Shown in pieces: positions 28,208 through 36,409 of a stretch of 64,000 bases of DNA; position 1 is the first letter of the stretch, and each line of letters starts with the position of its first letter. Below the pieces are notes generated by a model that searched no databases, had not been told where the DNA came from, and saw only the letters and a program-made list of their open reading frames with translations. A program made the translations under genes and the position numbers. Source of the stretch: Phycisphaerales bacterium. Its GTDB lineage: Bacteria; Planctomycetota; Phycisphaerae; UBA1845; UTPLA1. The stretch lies in the NCBI GenBank assembly GCA_020639075.1, contig JACKHI010000001.1, forward strand, positions 5,208,001 to 5,272,000. Direction: 5' to 3'.

Positions 28208-29635
28208 ATGTCCAAGGTGTTTGTGGTTGAAGATGAACTGGTGCTTGCCAAGAACGTGTGCGACAAGCTTCGCGCGCATGGCCATAAGGCCGAGATGCGG
28301 CACAACTGCGCGGACGCACTGTCGGCTGTCGCGGCCATCATTCCGGACGTCATCCTGCTCGACATCCGACTTCCCGACGGCGACGGCCTCGAGCTGTTGC
28401 CGAAGCTTCGCGAAGAGGCGCCGTCGGCCCGCGTCATCGTCATGACGGCGCATGGCAACGAGCGAATCGCCGTCGATGCGATGAAGGCGGGGGCGTTCGA
28501 GTATCTCACGAAGCCCGTCGACCTCGATGAACTCAAGCTCGTCGTTGATCGCGCGCTCGATCAGAGGCAGGTGGCCGACAATCTGGACTTTCTGCGAAAG
28601 CAGGAGGAAAGCACGAGCGGTCTCGATCGGATCCTCGGGAACTCGCCGGCCATCTCGCAGATCAAGGAGACGATCACGCGACTGACTCGAACGAATGTGC
28701 TTGCTCTGCCCGATCCGCCGACGGTCCTCATCACCGGAGAAACAGGCACCGGCAAGGACCTCGCCGCGCGGGCACTGCATTACGACGGCCCGCGGCGCAA
28801 GCGGCCGTTCATTCAGGTGAACTGCACCGCGTTGCCGGCGACGTTGTTCGAAAGCGAGCTGTTCGGCCACGTCAAAGGGGCATTCACCAGCGCGACGGGC
28901 TCGAAGCGCGGCCTGTTTGAAGTCGCCGAAGGCGGCACGATCTTCCTCGACGAGATCGGGCATCTCGATCTGGAAATGCAGGCGAAGCTGTTGCATGCGA
29001 TCGAACATCGGGAGATCCGACCCGTCGGCGCGACGGAACTTCGCCCGATCAACGTCCATATCGTCGCCGCGACCAATCGGGACTTGAATGAAGCCGTCGA
29101 GGCGGACGAGTTTCGCCGCGATCTCTACCATCGCCTTCGCGTCGTGCAGTTGCATCTTCCGCCCCTGCGGGCGCGCGGTGACGACGTGTTGATTCTCGCT
29201 CGGCATTTTCTTGCGCGACACTGCGAGCGATTCGGTATGCCCCAGAAGCGATTCAGCGAGGACGCGATGGATCGCGTTCGATCACATTCCTGGCGAGGCA
29301 ACATCCGGGAATTAAGTCACGTCATCGAGAGCGGCATCCTGCATTCCGACGGCGATGAGATCGGCGCGTCGCAGATTCCCGTTTCCGTGGATTCGCTGGA
29401 TCGCGATCAATTGGGGATGGACTCGGGCGATCTCACGCTCGGGATCGGCGACGGCCAGTTCATCCGATTGGACTTCGATGGATCCTGTCCGACGCTGGAG
29501 GAAGTGGAACACATCATTCTGTCCGCGGCCTATGAACATACCGGCGGAAACCTGAGTCGTGCGGCGAGAATCCTCGGCATCACGCGCGAGGCGTTGCGGT
29601 ATCGCCTGAACCGGGCATCGGAGAAGGCGCAGTGA
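28208..29635 (+). CDS. Sigma-54-dependent response regulator (NtrC family)
   Basis: 475 residues in the standard three-domain order. The receiver has acidic pocket E8/D9, phospho-acceptor D52 and K103-P. The AAA+ domain has Walker A GETGTGKD, GAFTSA in place of GAFTGA, Walker B GTIFLDEIG and arginine-finger region FRRDLYHRL. The C-terminal helix-turn-helix is Fis-type (NLSRAARILGITREALRYRL). It activates sigma-54 promoters after phosphorylation, presumably by the upstream kinase. The variant GAFTSA loop contacts sigma-54 in relatives, so the Gly-to-Ser change is notable. The next gene starts inside its stop codon. Confidence 0.93.
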   Translation: MSKVFVVEDELVLAKNVCDKLRAHGHKAEMRHNCADALSAVAAIIPDVILLDIRLPDGDGLELLPKLREEAPSARVIVMTAHGNERIAVDAMKAGAFEYLTKPVDLDELKLVVDRALDQRQVADNLDFLRKQEESTSGLDRILGNSPAISQIKETITRLTRTNVLALPDPPTVLITGETGTGKDLAARALHYDGPRRKRPFIQVNCTALPATLFESELFGHVKGAFTSATGSKRGLFEVAEGGTIFLDEIGHLDLEMQAKLLHAIEHREIRPVGATELRPINVHIVAATNRDLNEAVEADEFRRDLYHRLRVVQLHLPPLRARGDDVLILARHFLARHCERFGMPQKRFSEDAMDRVRSHSWRGNIRELSHVIESGILHSDGDEIGASQIPVSVDSLDRDQLGMDSGDLTLGIGDGQFIRLDFDGSCPTLEEVEHIILSAAYEHTGGNLSRAARILGITREALRYRLNRASEKAQ

Positions 29636-31395
29636 CGAGGGGGGCCTGGCCAATTTCCGCGTTTCTTGCGGTCTGCTTCGCCGCGATCGTCGCGAGCGAC
29701 GTCGCCGCGGCGCCCGTTGTGTTCAGCGATGACGAGGGCGACGCAGTCGTTCGCCGTACCGACAACGACGGCGACGGTCCGTTCGATCCTGAGGTCCAGG
29801 CGATGCCCGATCTCCTGGAGATTCGTGTCGACAGTTTCGCTCCGGCGATGCCGCACATCAATCCATTTGTCGGAATGAGCGATGCCGCTGGCTTGTTCGT
29901 TCGAATCGACCTCGTATTCGCCGGGCTCGTCAATCCGCCGGGTCCCGTCGGTCTCGACGATCATTGGCCCACCTACGAGCCCGACAAGTATGGCCCGAAC
30001 CCCGTCGTCGGCTATATCGAATTTGATATGGACGGGAACGAGGACACGGGCGGCGAAGATCAGTATCCGGAGTTGCGATACCTCGCGAACGTTGCGCGAT
30101 TCGGCGGACTGCCGAGCGAACCGCGGTTTGCGGATCGCGCAGCCGACGGTTGCGATGCATTCGACGGCAATGTCACGACGGCGCCGTACTACGAGGCGAG
30201 CGGCGAGGAGTTTCATTTCGTTCTGCTGGGTGAGGAAATTGAGCAATACAGCGTCGTGACTGAGGCGGTCGCCGGCAATCCGGCGTTGTTCGAAGCCGGC
30301 GAAATCTGGTGGATTGACGGGGACTTCTTCCACAAGGCGCACGCCTACGACGATTTCGCGACGTTGTGCGGATCCGGCGGCGGCGATTATAAGCCGGAAG
30401 TCACGATTCAGTTCGCGCACGACTCGCAGATCGATCGGACGACAGTGACGCTGGTCTTTCCGAAAACGAACGAAGGCTCGGCTCGGCTGATCAGCCCGTC
30501 CACGAATGTGCAGAGCCAGGACGGCTGTGACAACAATCAATTCTCGATTCAGGAAGTCCTGCTGGATCTGCATTTCGGCGCTCTGTTCGCGGACTCGTTC
30601 ACGCGGATGCTCCCTTCGTTTCGATTCATTGCCGAATGGGAAAATCAAGGGACTGAGACGTTCGATACGTTTCTCGATCCATCCACGTGGCGCGTTCAGG
30701 CGCTCGTCGGAACCGCCTATCTGCCCGATCAAGTGGACGACGACGAGTTCATCTGGACGGATGTGTATCCGAATCCGACGTTCGGCGACATGAACGCCGA
30801 CGGTGTTTATGACGCGGCCGACGAGTCTTACATTCTCGAATACATCGCGGAATACGACGGCGGCGTTGGGCATGACAACGACGGCGACGGAATGAACCAG
30901 AGTGTGATGCTCATCGACTGGGGGCGTTGCTTCAGCGTCTGCGACGTCAACTATGACGGCTTCGTCAACTTGCTCGACATCGGCGACAGCGGACTCGTCG
31001 GAGACATGAATCTCGATGGCTTGGTCGATGGCCGAGACATCGGTCCGTTTGTTCTCGCATTGACGGATCCGGCGGCATATTCGAGCCAGTATCCGAGTGC
31101 AAACGCGAATGTGATCGGCGACACGAATGACGATGGGGCGTTTGATCTGGTCGACGTCACCGGCATGCTGAACCTCCTGTTGGGCCCTCAAGTGGAGCCC
31201 TTGAAAGGCGACATGAACGGCGACAATGAAGTGACGATTGACGACGTGATCCCGTTCTGCCTGGCCTTGACCGATCCTGCTGTGTATCAGAGCACACATG
31301 GGGTCGATCCAACTGCGCGAGGCGACTGCAACGGGGACGGCGTATTGGATGCGCGCGATATCGCACACTTCGCGAATCGCCTTGTCGTTCCATGA
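29632..31395 (+). CDS. Secreted protein with C-terminal dockerin-like repeats
   Basis: 587 residues starting at a GTG that overlaps the regulator's stop (GTGA). The signal peptide ends near VAAA-APVVF. The first 370 residues form a beta-rich domain I do not recognise. The C-terminal third has about five dockerin type I-like calcium loops, such as GDMNADGVYDAADE, GDMNLDGLVDGRDI, GDTNDDGAFDLVDV, GDMNGDNEVTIDDV and GDCNGDGVLDARDI. In planctomycetes dockerins are common on exported proteins and probably mediate assembly at the cell surface. Translational coupling to a transcription factor is unusual for an exported structural protein. Its role in the sensing circuit is open. Confidence 0.8.
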   Translation: MTRGAWPISAFLAVCFAAIVASDVAAAPVVFSDDEGDAVVRRTDNDGDGPFDPEVQAMPDLLEIRVDSFAPAMPHINPFVGMSDAAGLFVRIDLVFAGLVNPPGPVGLDDHWPTYEPDKYGPNPVVGYIEFDMDGNEDTGGEDQYPELRYLANVARFGGLPSEPRFADRAADGCDAFDGNVTTAPYYEASGEEFHFVLLGEEIEQYSVVTEAVAGNPALFEAGEIWWIDGDFFHKAHAYDDFATLCGSGGGDYKPEVTIQFAHDSQIDRTTVTLVFPKTNEGSARLISPSTNVQSQDGCDNNQFSIQEVLLDLHFGALFADSFTRMLPSFRFIAEWENQGTETFDTFLDPSTWRVQALVGTAYLPDQVDDDEFIWTDVYPNPTFGDMNADGVYDAADESYILEYIAEYDGGVGHDNDGDGMNQSVMLIDWGRCFSVCDVNYDGFVNLLDIGDSGLVGDMNLDGLVDGRDIGPFVLALTDPAAYSSQYPSANANVIGDTNDDGAFDLVDVTGMLNLLLGPQVEPLKGDMNGDNEVTIDDVIPFCLALTDPAVYQSTHGVDPTARGDCNGDGVLDARDIAHFANRLVVP

Positions 31396-31482
31396 TTTTT
31401 TGCGTGCATGTTGCCCGGCGACCTGGTATCATTTCGGACTGTTGCGACCCGAACTTTCAGAGGGGCGGACTTGAAAAGAGAC

Positions 31483-32262
31483 ATGTGTCAAAATTCGACG
31501 AACGCTAGCCGGCGCGCCCTGACGTTGATCGAATTGCTCGTCACGATCAGCATCATTGCGTTGTTGATCGCGATCCTGATGCCCGCCCTGAGCGCAGGCC
31601 GCGGCGCCGCGCAGGATCTCGAGTGCAAGACGCGCATGCGCAGCGTGACGACCGAGTTCCTGATGTTCGCGGATCCGACGGCCGGTGTTCCGCGTGGTGA
31701 CAGCGACGCCTTCGGTCCCAACGTTTTCCGCATCGAAGATTTTCAGGAACGAATGTACGGAATCGACGAATTCTGGTCGGGCGGCGATCGTGATCGCGCG
31801 GCGCTGTCGTCTTCGGAGTCGTCGATGATGTGTCCGTCCGCCAGGGGTTCGCTGGAACGCCGAAGCGGGATACCTTGCAGTTCCGGCGCGATCGGTCCGC
31901 AGGAGAATGTCAGCACCGGCTTCAACATGAGGCTGGAAGAAAAGTGGGTGTACGTTCCACAGATCGATCGCAACATTCGCCAGCGGATCAATCTGACGTC
32001 GAAGATTCTCAGCCGGCCTGACGTGCCGCTCGTGTTCGACCTGGACGGCAAATCGGCGACTGAGCTCGGCCAGATTCCCTACTATTCCGCGCCTCCGGTC
32101 CTCAGCGACAAGATCACGGATATGTATGAAGACGGGAATTTCTGGTATCCGGCATTGCGGCACAATCGGCGAATGAACGTCGGGTTCATCGGCGGTCATG
32201 TCCTGTCGTCCACGGAACCTGCGACCGAGCCGTTCTGGCGATGGTCGTACGTTCCGGAGTAA
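31483..32262 (+). CDS. Type II secretion pseudopilin-like protein
   Basis: 259 residues from the ATG at 31483, preceded by AAGAG. The N terminus carries a prepilin signal: a short basic leader NASRR, cleavage after Ala, then LTLIELLVTISIIALLIAIL with Glu at +5. The remainder is a globular periplasmic domain ending MNVGFIGGHVL, which resembles the C-terminal signature (NVxFxDGHV) of the planctomycete-expanded H-X9-DG/DUF1559 pseudopilin families. It follows the dockerin gene by 87 bases on the same strand. It could be part of an exporter or a surface appendage; the partner secretion genes are not in the window. Confidence 0.82.
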   Translation: MCQNSTNASRRALTLIELLVTISIIALLIAILMPALSAGRGAAQDLECKTRMRSVTTEFLMFADPTAGVPRGDSDAFGPNVFRIEDFQERMYGIDEFWSGGDRDRAALSSSESSMMCPSARGSLERRSGIPCSSGAIGPQENVSTGFNMRLEEKWVYVPQIDRNIRQRINLTSKILSRPDVPLVFDLDGKSATELGQIPYYSAPPVLSDKITDMYEDGNFWYPALRHNRRMNVGFIGGHVLSSTEPATEPFWRWSYVPE

Positions 32263-32426
32263 TGGCGAACCTGTCTCCCGCTGTTGCGTTTCACTTGGTT
32301 ATTCCTCCCTTTGCGATCCGCGTGTTCGGCGCACTCCCAACACTTAGTTTCAGTGCCAGTTCTTAGCGCGCTGTTGCCGGCGCGAATCGGCGAACGAATT
32401 CATCGAGGCCATCCACCCGGAAAAAC

Positions 32427-32444
32427 TTAAACCAAATGGTTTGA
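32427..32444. promoter_or_regulatory. ArsR-type operator, upstream copy
   Basis: The palindrome TTAAACCAAATGGTTTGA has an AAACC-AAAT-GGTTT core (32429-32442). It overlaps the -35 element, and its centre lies 40 bp from the centre of the second copy. Confidence 0.8.
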
Positions 32445-32468
32445 CAACTGATGCTGCGTCGGTATATT
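32441..32468 (+). promoter_or_regulatory. Promoter of the ArsR-SRPBCC operon, probably leaderless
   Basis: A perfect -35 TTGACA (32441-32446), a 16-bp spacer and -10 TATATT (32463-32468) are present. A start site 7-8 bases on falls at the ATG (32476), so the mRNA should have little or no leader. No ribosome-binding site precedes the ATG. Confidence 0.82.
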
Positions 32469-32484
32469 AAACCATATGGTTTTA
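32467..32484. promoter_or_regulatory. ArsR-type operator overlapping the start codon
   Basis: The palindrome TTAAACCATATGGTTTTA contains the ATG (32476-32478) at its centre and touches the -10 element. Occupancy would block polymerase, consistent with autorepression. Confidence 0.8.
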
Positions 32485-32835
32485 GATCCGTCCGCACAGC
32501 TGAATGACGTTTTTCACGCACTGGCGCATCCCGCCCGCAGGGAGATTCTCCGTCGGCTGTTCGACGGGGAGCAAAACCTGAGCGAGTTGTCCGCCCCGTT
32601 GAAGATGTCGTTTCCCGCGGCCTCCAAACACGTGCGTGTTCTGGAGAAGGCGAAGCTCGTGCGACGCCGCATCGAGGGCCGATCGCATCTGTGTCGAATT
32701 GACGCCAAGCCGCTCGGTAAGGCGAATGACTGGTTGGAAGGCTATCGAAGGCTATGGGAAGAGAGTTTCCAACGTCTCGATGCCGTCCTGGAAGAAATGA
32801 AGGCTCAGGAGAAGAAGCATGGCCGGCGAAGGTAA
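32476..32835 (+). CDS. ArsR-family winged-helix transcriptional repressor
   Basis: 119 residues, the typical size. The start LNDVFHALAHPARREILRRL and the recognition-helix region LSELSAPLKMSFPAASKHVRVL are diagnostic of the ArsR subgroup that is encoded next to SRPBCC/AHSA1 proteins. No metal-binding CxC or equivalent motif is seen, so metal sensing is unlikely. Two near-identical palindromes lie in its promoter, one containing its own start codon, which argues for autoregulation. It overlaps the SRPBCC gene by 17 bases, so the two are coupled. Confidence 0.92.
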   Translation: MVLDPSAQLNDVFHALAHPARREILRRLFDGEQNLSELSAPLKMSFPAASKHVRVLEKAKLVRRRIEGRSHLCRIDAKPLGKANDWLEGYRRLWEESFQRLDAVLEEMKAQEKKHGRRR

Positions 32836-33787
32836 CCCGAACGCGTCCACAGCCGATCGCGAGATCGTCATCACGCGAACGTTTGACGCACCTCCAGAAC
32901 TCGTCTGGCGCGCCTGGACGGATCCGACACAGGTCGCGATGTGGTGGGGACCGAACGGCTTCACGACGACGACGCACTCCTTCGATCTGCGCGTCGGCGG
33001 TGAATGGCGCTTCGACATGCACGGGCCCGACGGTCGAGACTACCCGAATCGCATCACTTTCGATGAAATCGACGAACCCAATCGGCTTGTCTATTCCACG
33101 AGCGACGACGCCGAAGTCGCACCTATCTCGTTCCAGTCGATTGTGACATTTGAGCGGCAGGCCGAGCAGACAAAACTCACGATGCGCATGACCTTTCCGA
33201 CGACCGAGGCACGGGAGCGTGTCGTCCGCGAATTCGGTGCCGTCGAAGGCGGCATCCAACACGTCGGTCGTCTCGCGGAGCACCTCTCGAAGGAGAAAAA
33301 GCAGCGCGCTGTTCTGACGATCGCGCTGCCGAGCGAACGCGAGATCATAATGGTTCGCACCTTCGACGCGACTCGACAGCAGGTCTGGGATGCAAACACG
33401 AAACCGGAGCTGTTCAAGCAATGGCTCACGGGGCCGCCCGGATGGTCGTGGATCGGCTGCGAGAACGACTTGCGCGTCGGCGGGAAATTCCGCTGGGCAT
33501 GGCGTGGTCCCGATGCCGTCGAGATGGCGATGAGCGGCGAGTATCGTGAGGTTGTTCCAAACGAGCGTATCGTGCGAACAGAGACGTTCGAATTCGGATG
33601 CGCGCCGCAAGCCGGCGAACAGCTGGCGACGCTGACGCTCGCGGAAGGCGGCGCGAAGACTGTGTTGACGATACACCTGCTTTATCCATCGATGGAAGCG
33701 CGCGACGGCACGATTGCATCGGGTATGGAACACGGCGTCGCCGCCGGCTACGAACGGCTGGACGCCCTGTTCGCGGCATCGGCGTGA
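32819..33787 (+). CDS. Tandem SRPBCC (AHSA1-like) domain protein
   Basis: 322 residues made of two related halves (about 1-160 and 165-322). Each opens with an ITRTFDAPPELVWRAWTDP-type strand-helix and carries a W-G-P/W-L-T-G-P turn followed by LRVGGxxRxxxxGPD. AHSA1-like SRPBCC domains bind hydrophobic ligands in a deep cavity. Usually one domain is encoded per gene next to an ArsR repressor; here two are fused. The gene is cotranscribed with the upstream ArsR gene. Ligand and physiological role are unknown. Confidence 0.9.
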   Translation: MAGEGNPNASTADREIVITRTFDAPPELVWRAWTDPTQVAMWWGPNGFTTTTHSFDLRVGGEWRFDMHGPDGRDYPNRITFDEIDEPNRLVYSTSDDAEVAPISFQSIVTFERQAEQTKLTMRMTFPTTEARERVVREFGAVEGGIQHVGRLAEHLSKEKKQRAVLTIALPSEREIIMVRTFDATRQQVWDANTKPELFKQWLTGPPGWSWIGCENDLRVGGKFRWAWRGPDAVEMAMSGEYREVVPNERIVRTETFEFGCAPQAGEQLATLTLAEGGAKTVLTIHLLYPSMEARDGTIASGMEHGVAAGYERLDALFAASA

Positions 33788-33810
33788 CTCAAAGGATGGA
33801 GGGAGGCGGC

Positions 33811-34308
33811 TTGGCGACCAGAAAGAAAGTCGTGAAGAAGACGCCGGCGACATCGGGTCCTCGGGCGCGAGCGTCGTCGGGGAAGGGCGTCGTGTCGAAG
33901 GCCGGGGCGCCTTCGACACGGGGGACGCCGGCGTCGGAGGATGTCGACGCGTTTATGCGCGAGCTCGATCATCCACTCAAGAAAGAGATCGAGGCGATTC
34001 GGCGGATCATTCTCGGCGCGAGTTCGACGATTGGAGAAGGGATCAAGTGGAAGGCGCCGAGTTTTCGCACGACGGACGACTTCGCGACAGTGAATCTCCG
34101 GTCGACGGACTGCGTGCAAGTGATTTTTCACACGGGCGCAAAGGTCAAGTCGTATGCGAAGACGGGCATCGAGATCGACGATCCGGCGAATCTGCTGTCG
34201 TGGCTGGCCAAAGATCGGGCGATGATGACACTGGCCGACGCCCAGGTCCTGCGGAAGAAACGTGCGGCGATCATCAGAATCGTAAGGGCGTGGATTCAAC
34301 TGCTCTGA
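33811..34308 (+). CDS. DUF1801 (YdhG-like) protein with a basic N-terminal tail
   Basis: 165 residues if started at the TTG at 33811, which has GGAGG 8 bases upstream; the ATG at 33796 has no spaced ribosome-binding site. The first 30 residues are Lys/Arg/Ala/Pro-rich (ATRKKVVKKTP...), like histone-H1 tails. The rest is a DUF1801 domain: HPLKKEIEAIRRIILGA, GIKWKAPSF and the terminal KKRAAIIRIVRAWI. The family is structurally compact and of unknown function. It is the third gene of the ArsR-led run, 23 bases after the SRPBCC gene. Confidence 0.8.
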   Translation: MATRKKVVKKTPATSGPRARASSGKGVVSKAGAPSTRGTPASEDVDAFMRELDHPLKKEIEAIRRIILGASSTIGEGIKWKAPSFRTTDDFATVNLRSTDCVQVIFHTGAKVKSYAKTGIEIDDPANLLSWLAKDRAMMTLADAQVLRKKRAAIIRIVRAWIQLL

Positions 34309-34365
34309 TGCCGGCGTGGATTGCTGGGTAAGATCGGTTGATGGGCGATCGGGATGGGCGTAACG

Positions 34366-35139
34366 ATGGCGGTGAAGAAAGTCGGCGTGAAGAAGAAGCG
34401 GGCGACGACGACGCGTCGATCCGCTCGGCCAACGAAACGTTCGGCGTCGTCGTATGACGCGGCGTCCGCCGTTGCGGAACTGAAGCGACTTTCCAGCAAG
34501 TCGTATCGGGCCGGAATGTCTCGATTCGGTATTCCCGCTGACAACGCCCTGGGTGTTCCCGTGGGTCAGATTCAGAAGCTCGGAAAGACGATCGGTCGAG
34601 ATCACGCGCTCGCCATCGAGCTCTGGAAAACGGGCGTCTATGAAGCGAGGCTGCTCTGCGCGTTCGTCGATGAACCGGAACAAGTCACGCCGGCGCAGAT
34701 GGACGCGTGGGCGAAGGACTTCGACAACTGGGCCGTTTGCGACACGTTGTGTTTCCACCTGTTCGATCGCACGCCGCATGCGTTTCGCAAGATTGAGCAG
34801 TGGTCGCGCAAGAAGGAAGAGTTCGTGAAACGCGCCGCGTTCGCGCTGCTCGCCAGCGTCGGCGCGCATGACAAAACGACGGGCGACGCGCCATTTGCGA
34901 AAACTCTGCCGCTGATCGAGAAGGGGGCGTTCGACGAACGTAACTTCGTGAAGAAGGGCGTGAGCTGGGCGCTGCGCGTCGTGGGGCGACGAAGCAGGGC
35001 GCTGCACAAAGTGTCGCTCGAGCTCGCGACGCGATTGGCCGAGTCTGACGACAAGGCGGCGCGCTGGGTCGGCAAGGATGCGCTGCGGGACTTGTCGAAG
35101 GCCAGCGTGAAGGCTGCGATTGCCAGCAAGACGTTGTGA
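34366..35139 (+). CDS. DNA alkylation repair (AlkD-like) HEAT protein with a basic tail
   Basis: 257 residues from the ATG at 34366. A 28-residue Lys/Arg/Thr-rich tail (AVKKVGVKKKRATTTRRSAR) precedes the helical-repeat domain. The domain has features of the AlkD/AlkC glycosylase fold: SYRAGMSRFGIP, ELWKTGVYEARLLCA, WAKDFDNWAVCDTLC (containing the Asp-x-Trp typical of the active-site groove) and GVSWALRVVGRRS. AlkD-type enzymes excise bulky alkylated bases without flipping them. Activity here is inferred. The tail probably adds non-specific DNA binding. It follows the DUF1801 gene, which has a similar tail. Confidence 0.8.
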   Translation: MAVKKVGVKKKRATTTRRSARPTKRSASSYDAASAVAELKRLSSKSYRAGMSRFGIPADNALGVPVGQIQKLGKTIGRDHALAIELWKTGVYEARLLCAFVDEPEQVTPAQMDAWAKDFDNWAVCDTLCFHLFDRTPHAFRKIEQWSRKKEEFVKRAAFALLASVGAHDKTTGDAPFAKTLPLIEKGAFDERNFVKKGVSWALRVVGRRSRALHKVSLELATRLAESDDKAARWVGKDALRDLSKASVKAAIASKTL

Positions 35140-35175
35140 TCGTTATTCATCCCGCACTCGTCGCACAGCGTACCT

Positions 35176-35631
35176 TTACAGCCGCTTTCGATAATGAACC
35201 AGCCGATCCGTCTCTTCGAAGCCCAGCGCCCGATGCGCCGCGTCACTGACGTCGTTGTCGATCCACGTGTCTGATGCGAGTTCGCCGCATCCATGGCCGC
35301 GGCCCCATGCTTCGCCGGCCGCGATGAGCATCGCACCGACGCCTTGCCGCCGATACGCCTCGTCGACGCGCCACGCTTCGAGGTAGGCGACGGGGCTCGT
35401 ATCGCAGCCGATGGCGTGTGGATGGAGCGAGAGTTCGGCGAAGGCGACGAGTTTGTCTTTGTCGAATGCGCCGAAGGCGGCCTGTTTCGGGTCGTCGGCG
35501 ATCGCCGCGACTTCGGTCTCCAATTGATCAATTGGGACTTCCGGCCACAGGGCGTGGCGTTGCGCGACCCAGCCGGCTGCATCCGCCGCTCTCAGGCAAC
35601 GAATCGAAATGTCATCAAGGCCGCGCTCCAT
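35176..35631 (-). CDS. GNAT acetyltransferase resembling aminoglycoside 6'-N-acetyltransferase
   Basis: 151 residues, with AAGGAAG 7 bases upstream of the ATG. The sequence follows the AAC(6')-I pattern closely: IRCLRAADAAGWVAQRHALWP, FAELSLHPHAIGCDTSPVAYL, the acetyl-CoA loop VDEAYRRQGVGAMLI, and the C-terminal GCGELASDTWIDN with AHRALGFEETDRLV. Members acetylate the 6'-amino group of aminoglycosides, but many chromosomal homologues have other natural substrates. The gene is single and convergent with the AlkD-like gene, and no mobile element is next to it, so it looks intrinsic. Confidence 0.82.
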   Translation of the reverse strand: MERGLDDISIRCLRAADAAGWVAQRHALWPEVPIDQLETEVAAIADDPKQAAFGAFDKDKLVAFAELSLHPHAIGCDTSPVAYLEAWRVDEAYRRQGVGAMLIAAGEAWGRGHGCGELASDTWIDNDVSDAAHRALGFEETDRLVHYRKRL

Positions 35632-35728
35632 ACTTGATCTTCCTTTTGAAACACCTGAAAGCAGATTGTCATTCTACAAGCCGCTGTTCGAATGCGTTAT
35701 TCTCCTTACTTGGGGTTCGAGGGTTTAA

Positions 35729-36409
35729 ATGGCGTCCGCCGACAACATCCCGCTCCTTCTGTTCACCGGCATGGTCGCCGACGAGCGCCTCTTCGAAGGC
35801 CAGATCGAGGCGTTCGGTCATGTGATCGCACCGCGATGGATCGAAGCGCACCCGAACGAGACGATTCGCGAGTATGCGAGGCGGATGGTCTCGCGCGTCG
35901 GGCTGGCGGGGCCGTGTTTCGTCGGCGGCGCGTCGTTCGGCGGCGTTGTCGCGCAGGAGGCGGCGCAGTTTCTGGATGCGAAGGCGGTTTTCCTAATTGG
36001 TTCGATCAAACATCCGCGTGAGTTGCCGCCGTTGATTCGGATCTGGAAGTTCATGGGGCATTTTCCGGATGGACCGCGCCGGCGATTGATGTCTCTTGCT
36101 GCGATGTTCGCGCGACCGTTCGTACCACGACCGACAGCGCGGCGCATGCGGCAGATCGCGCAGCCCGACATGCGATTCGCGCGATGGGCGTCGATGGCGC
36201 TTCTGCGATGGAAGCCGACACCGATCGATCCGCGCGTTCCGATCTTCCACATCCACGGCGACGCCGACGGCACGCTGCCGGTAAAGTACACGCGGCCGGA
36301 CGTGATCGTGCCTGGGGCGGACCACATTCTGTCGTATCGCCGGGCGGCGGCGGTCAATGCGTTTCTGTGCGAGAAGATGGCGGAGGTCACGGGCGGCGGC
36401 GCGGGTTGA
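35729..36409 (+). CDS. Alpha/beta hydrolase family protein
   Basis: 226 residues, somewhat short for the family. The nucleophile elbow is GGASFGG (Ser about residue 69). The late segment FHIHGDADGTLPVKYTRPDVIVPGADHIL provides the catalytic Asp and His. The N terminus LLLFTGMVADERLFEGQ matches the start of esterase/lipase-type hydrolases. No signal peptide is seen. The substrate is unknown. Confidence 0.82.
   Translation: MASADNIPLLLFTGMVADERLFEGQIEAFGHVIAPRWIEAHPNETIREYARRMVSRVGLAGPCFVGGASFGGVVAQEAAQFLDAKAVFLIGSIKHPRELPPLIRIWKFMGHFPDGPRRRLMSLAAMFARPFVPRPTARRMRQIAQPDMRFARWASMALLRWKPTPIDPRVPIFHIHGDADGTLPVKYTRPDVIVPGADHILSYRRAAAVNAFLCEKMAEVTGGGAG

Noticed and set aside
27416..31368. Two 600-codon minus-strand open frames opposite the NtrC regulator and dockerin genes
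   Set aside because: They have no recognisable domains or ribosome-binding sites, and the plus-strand genes are clear family members.
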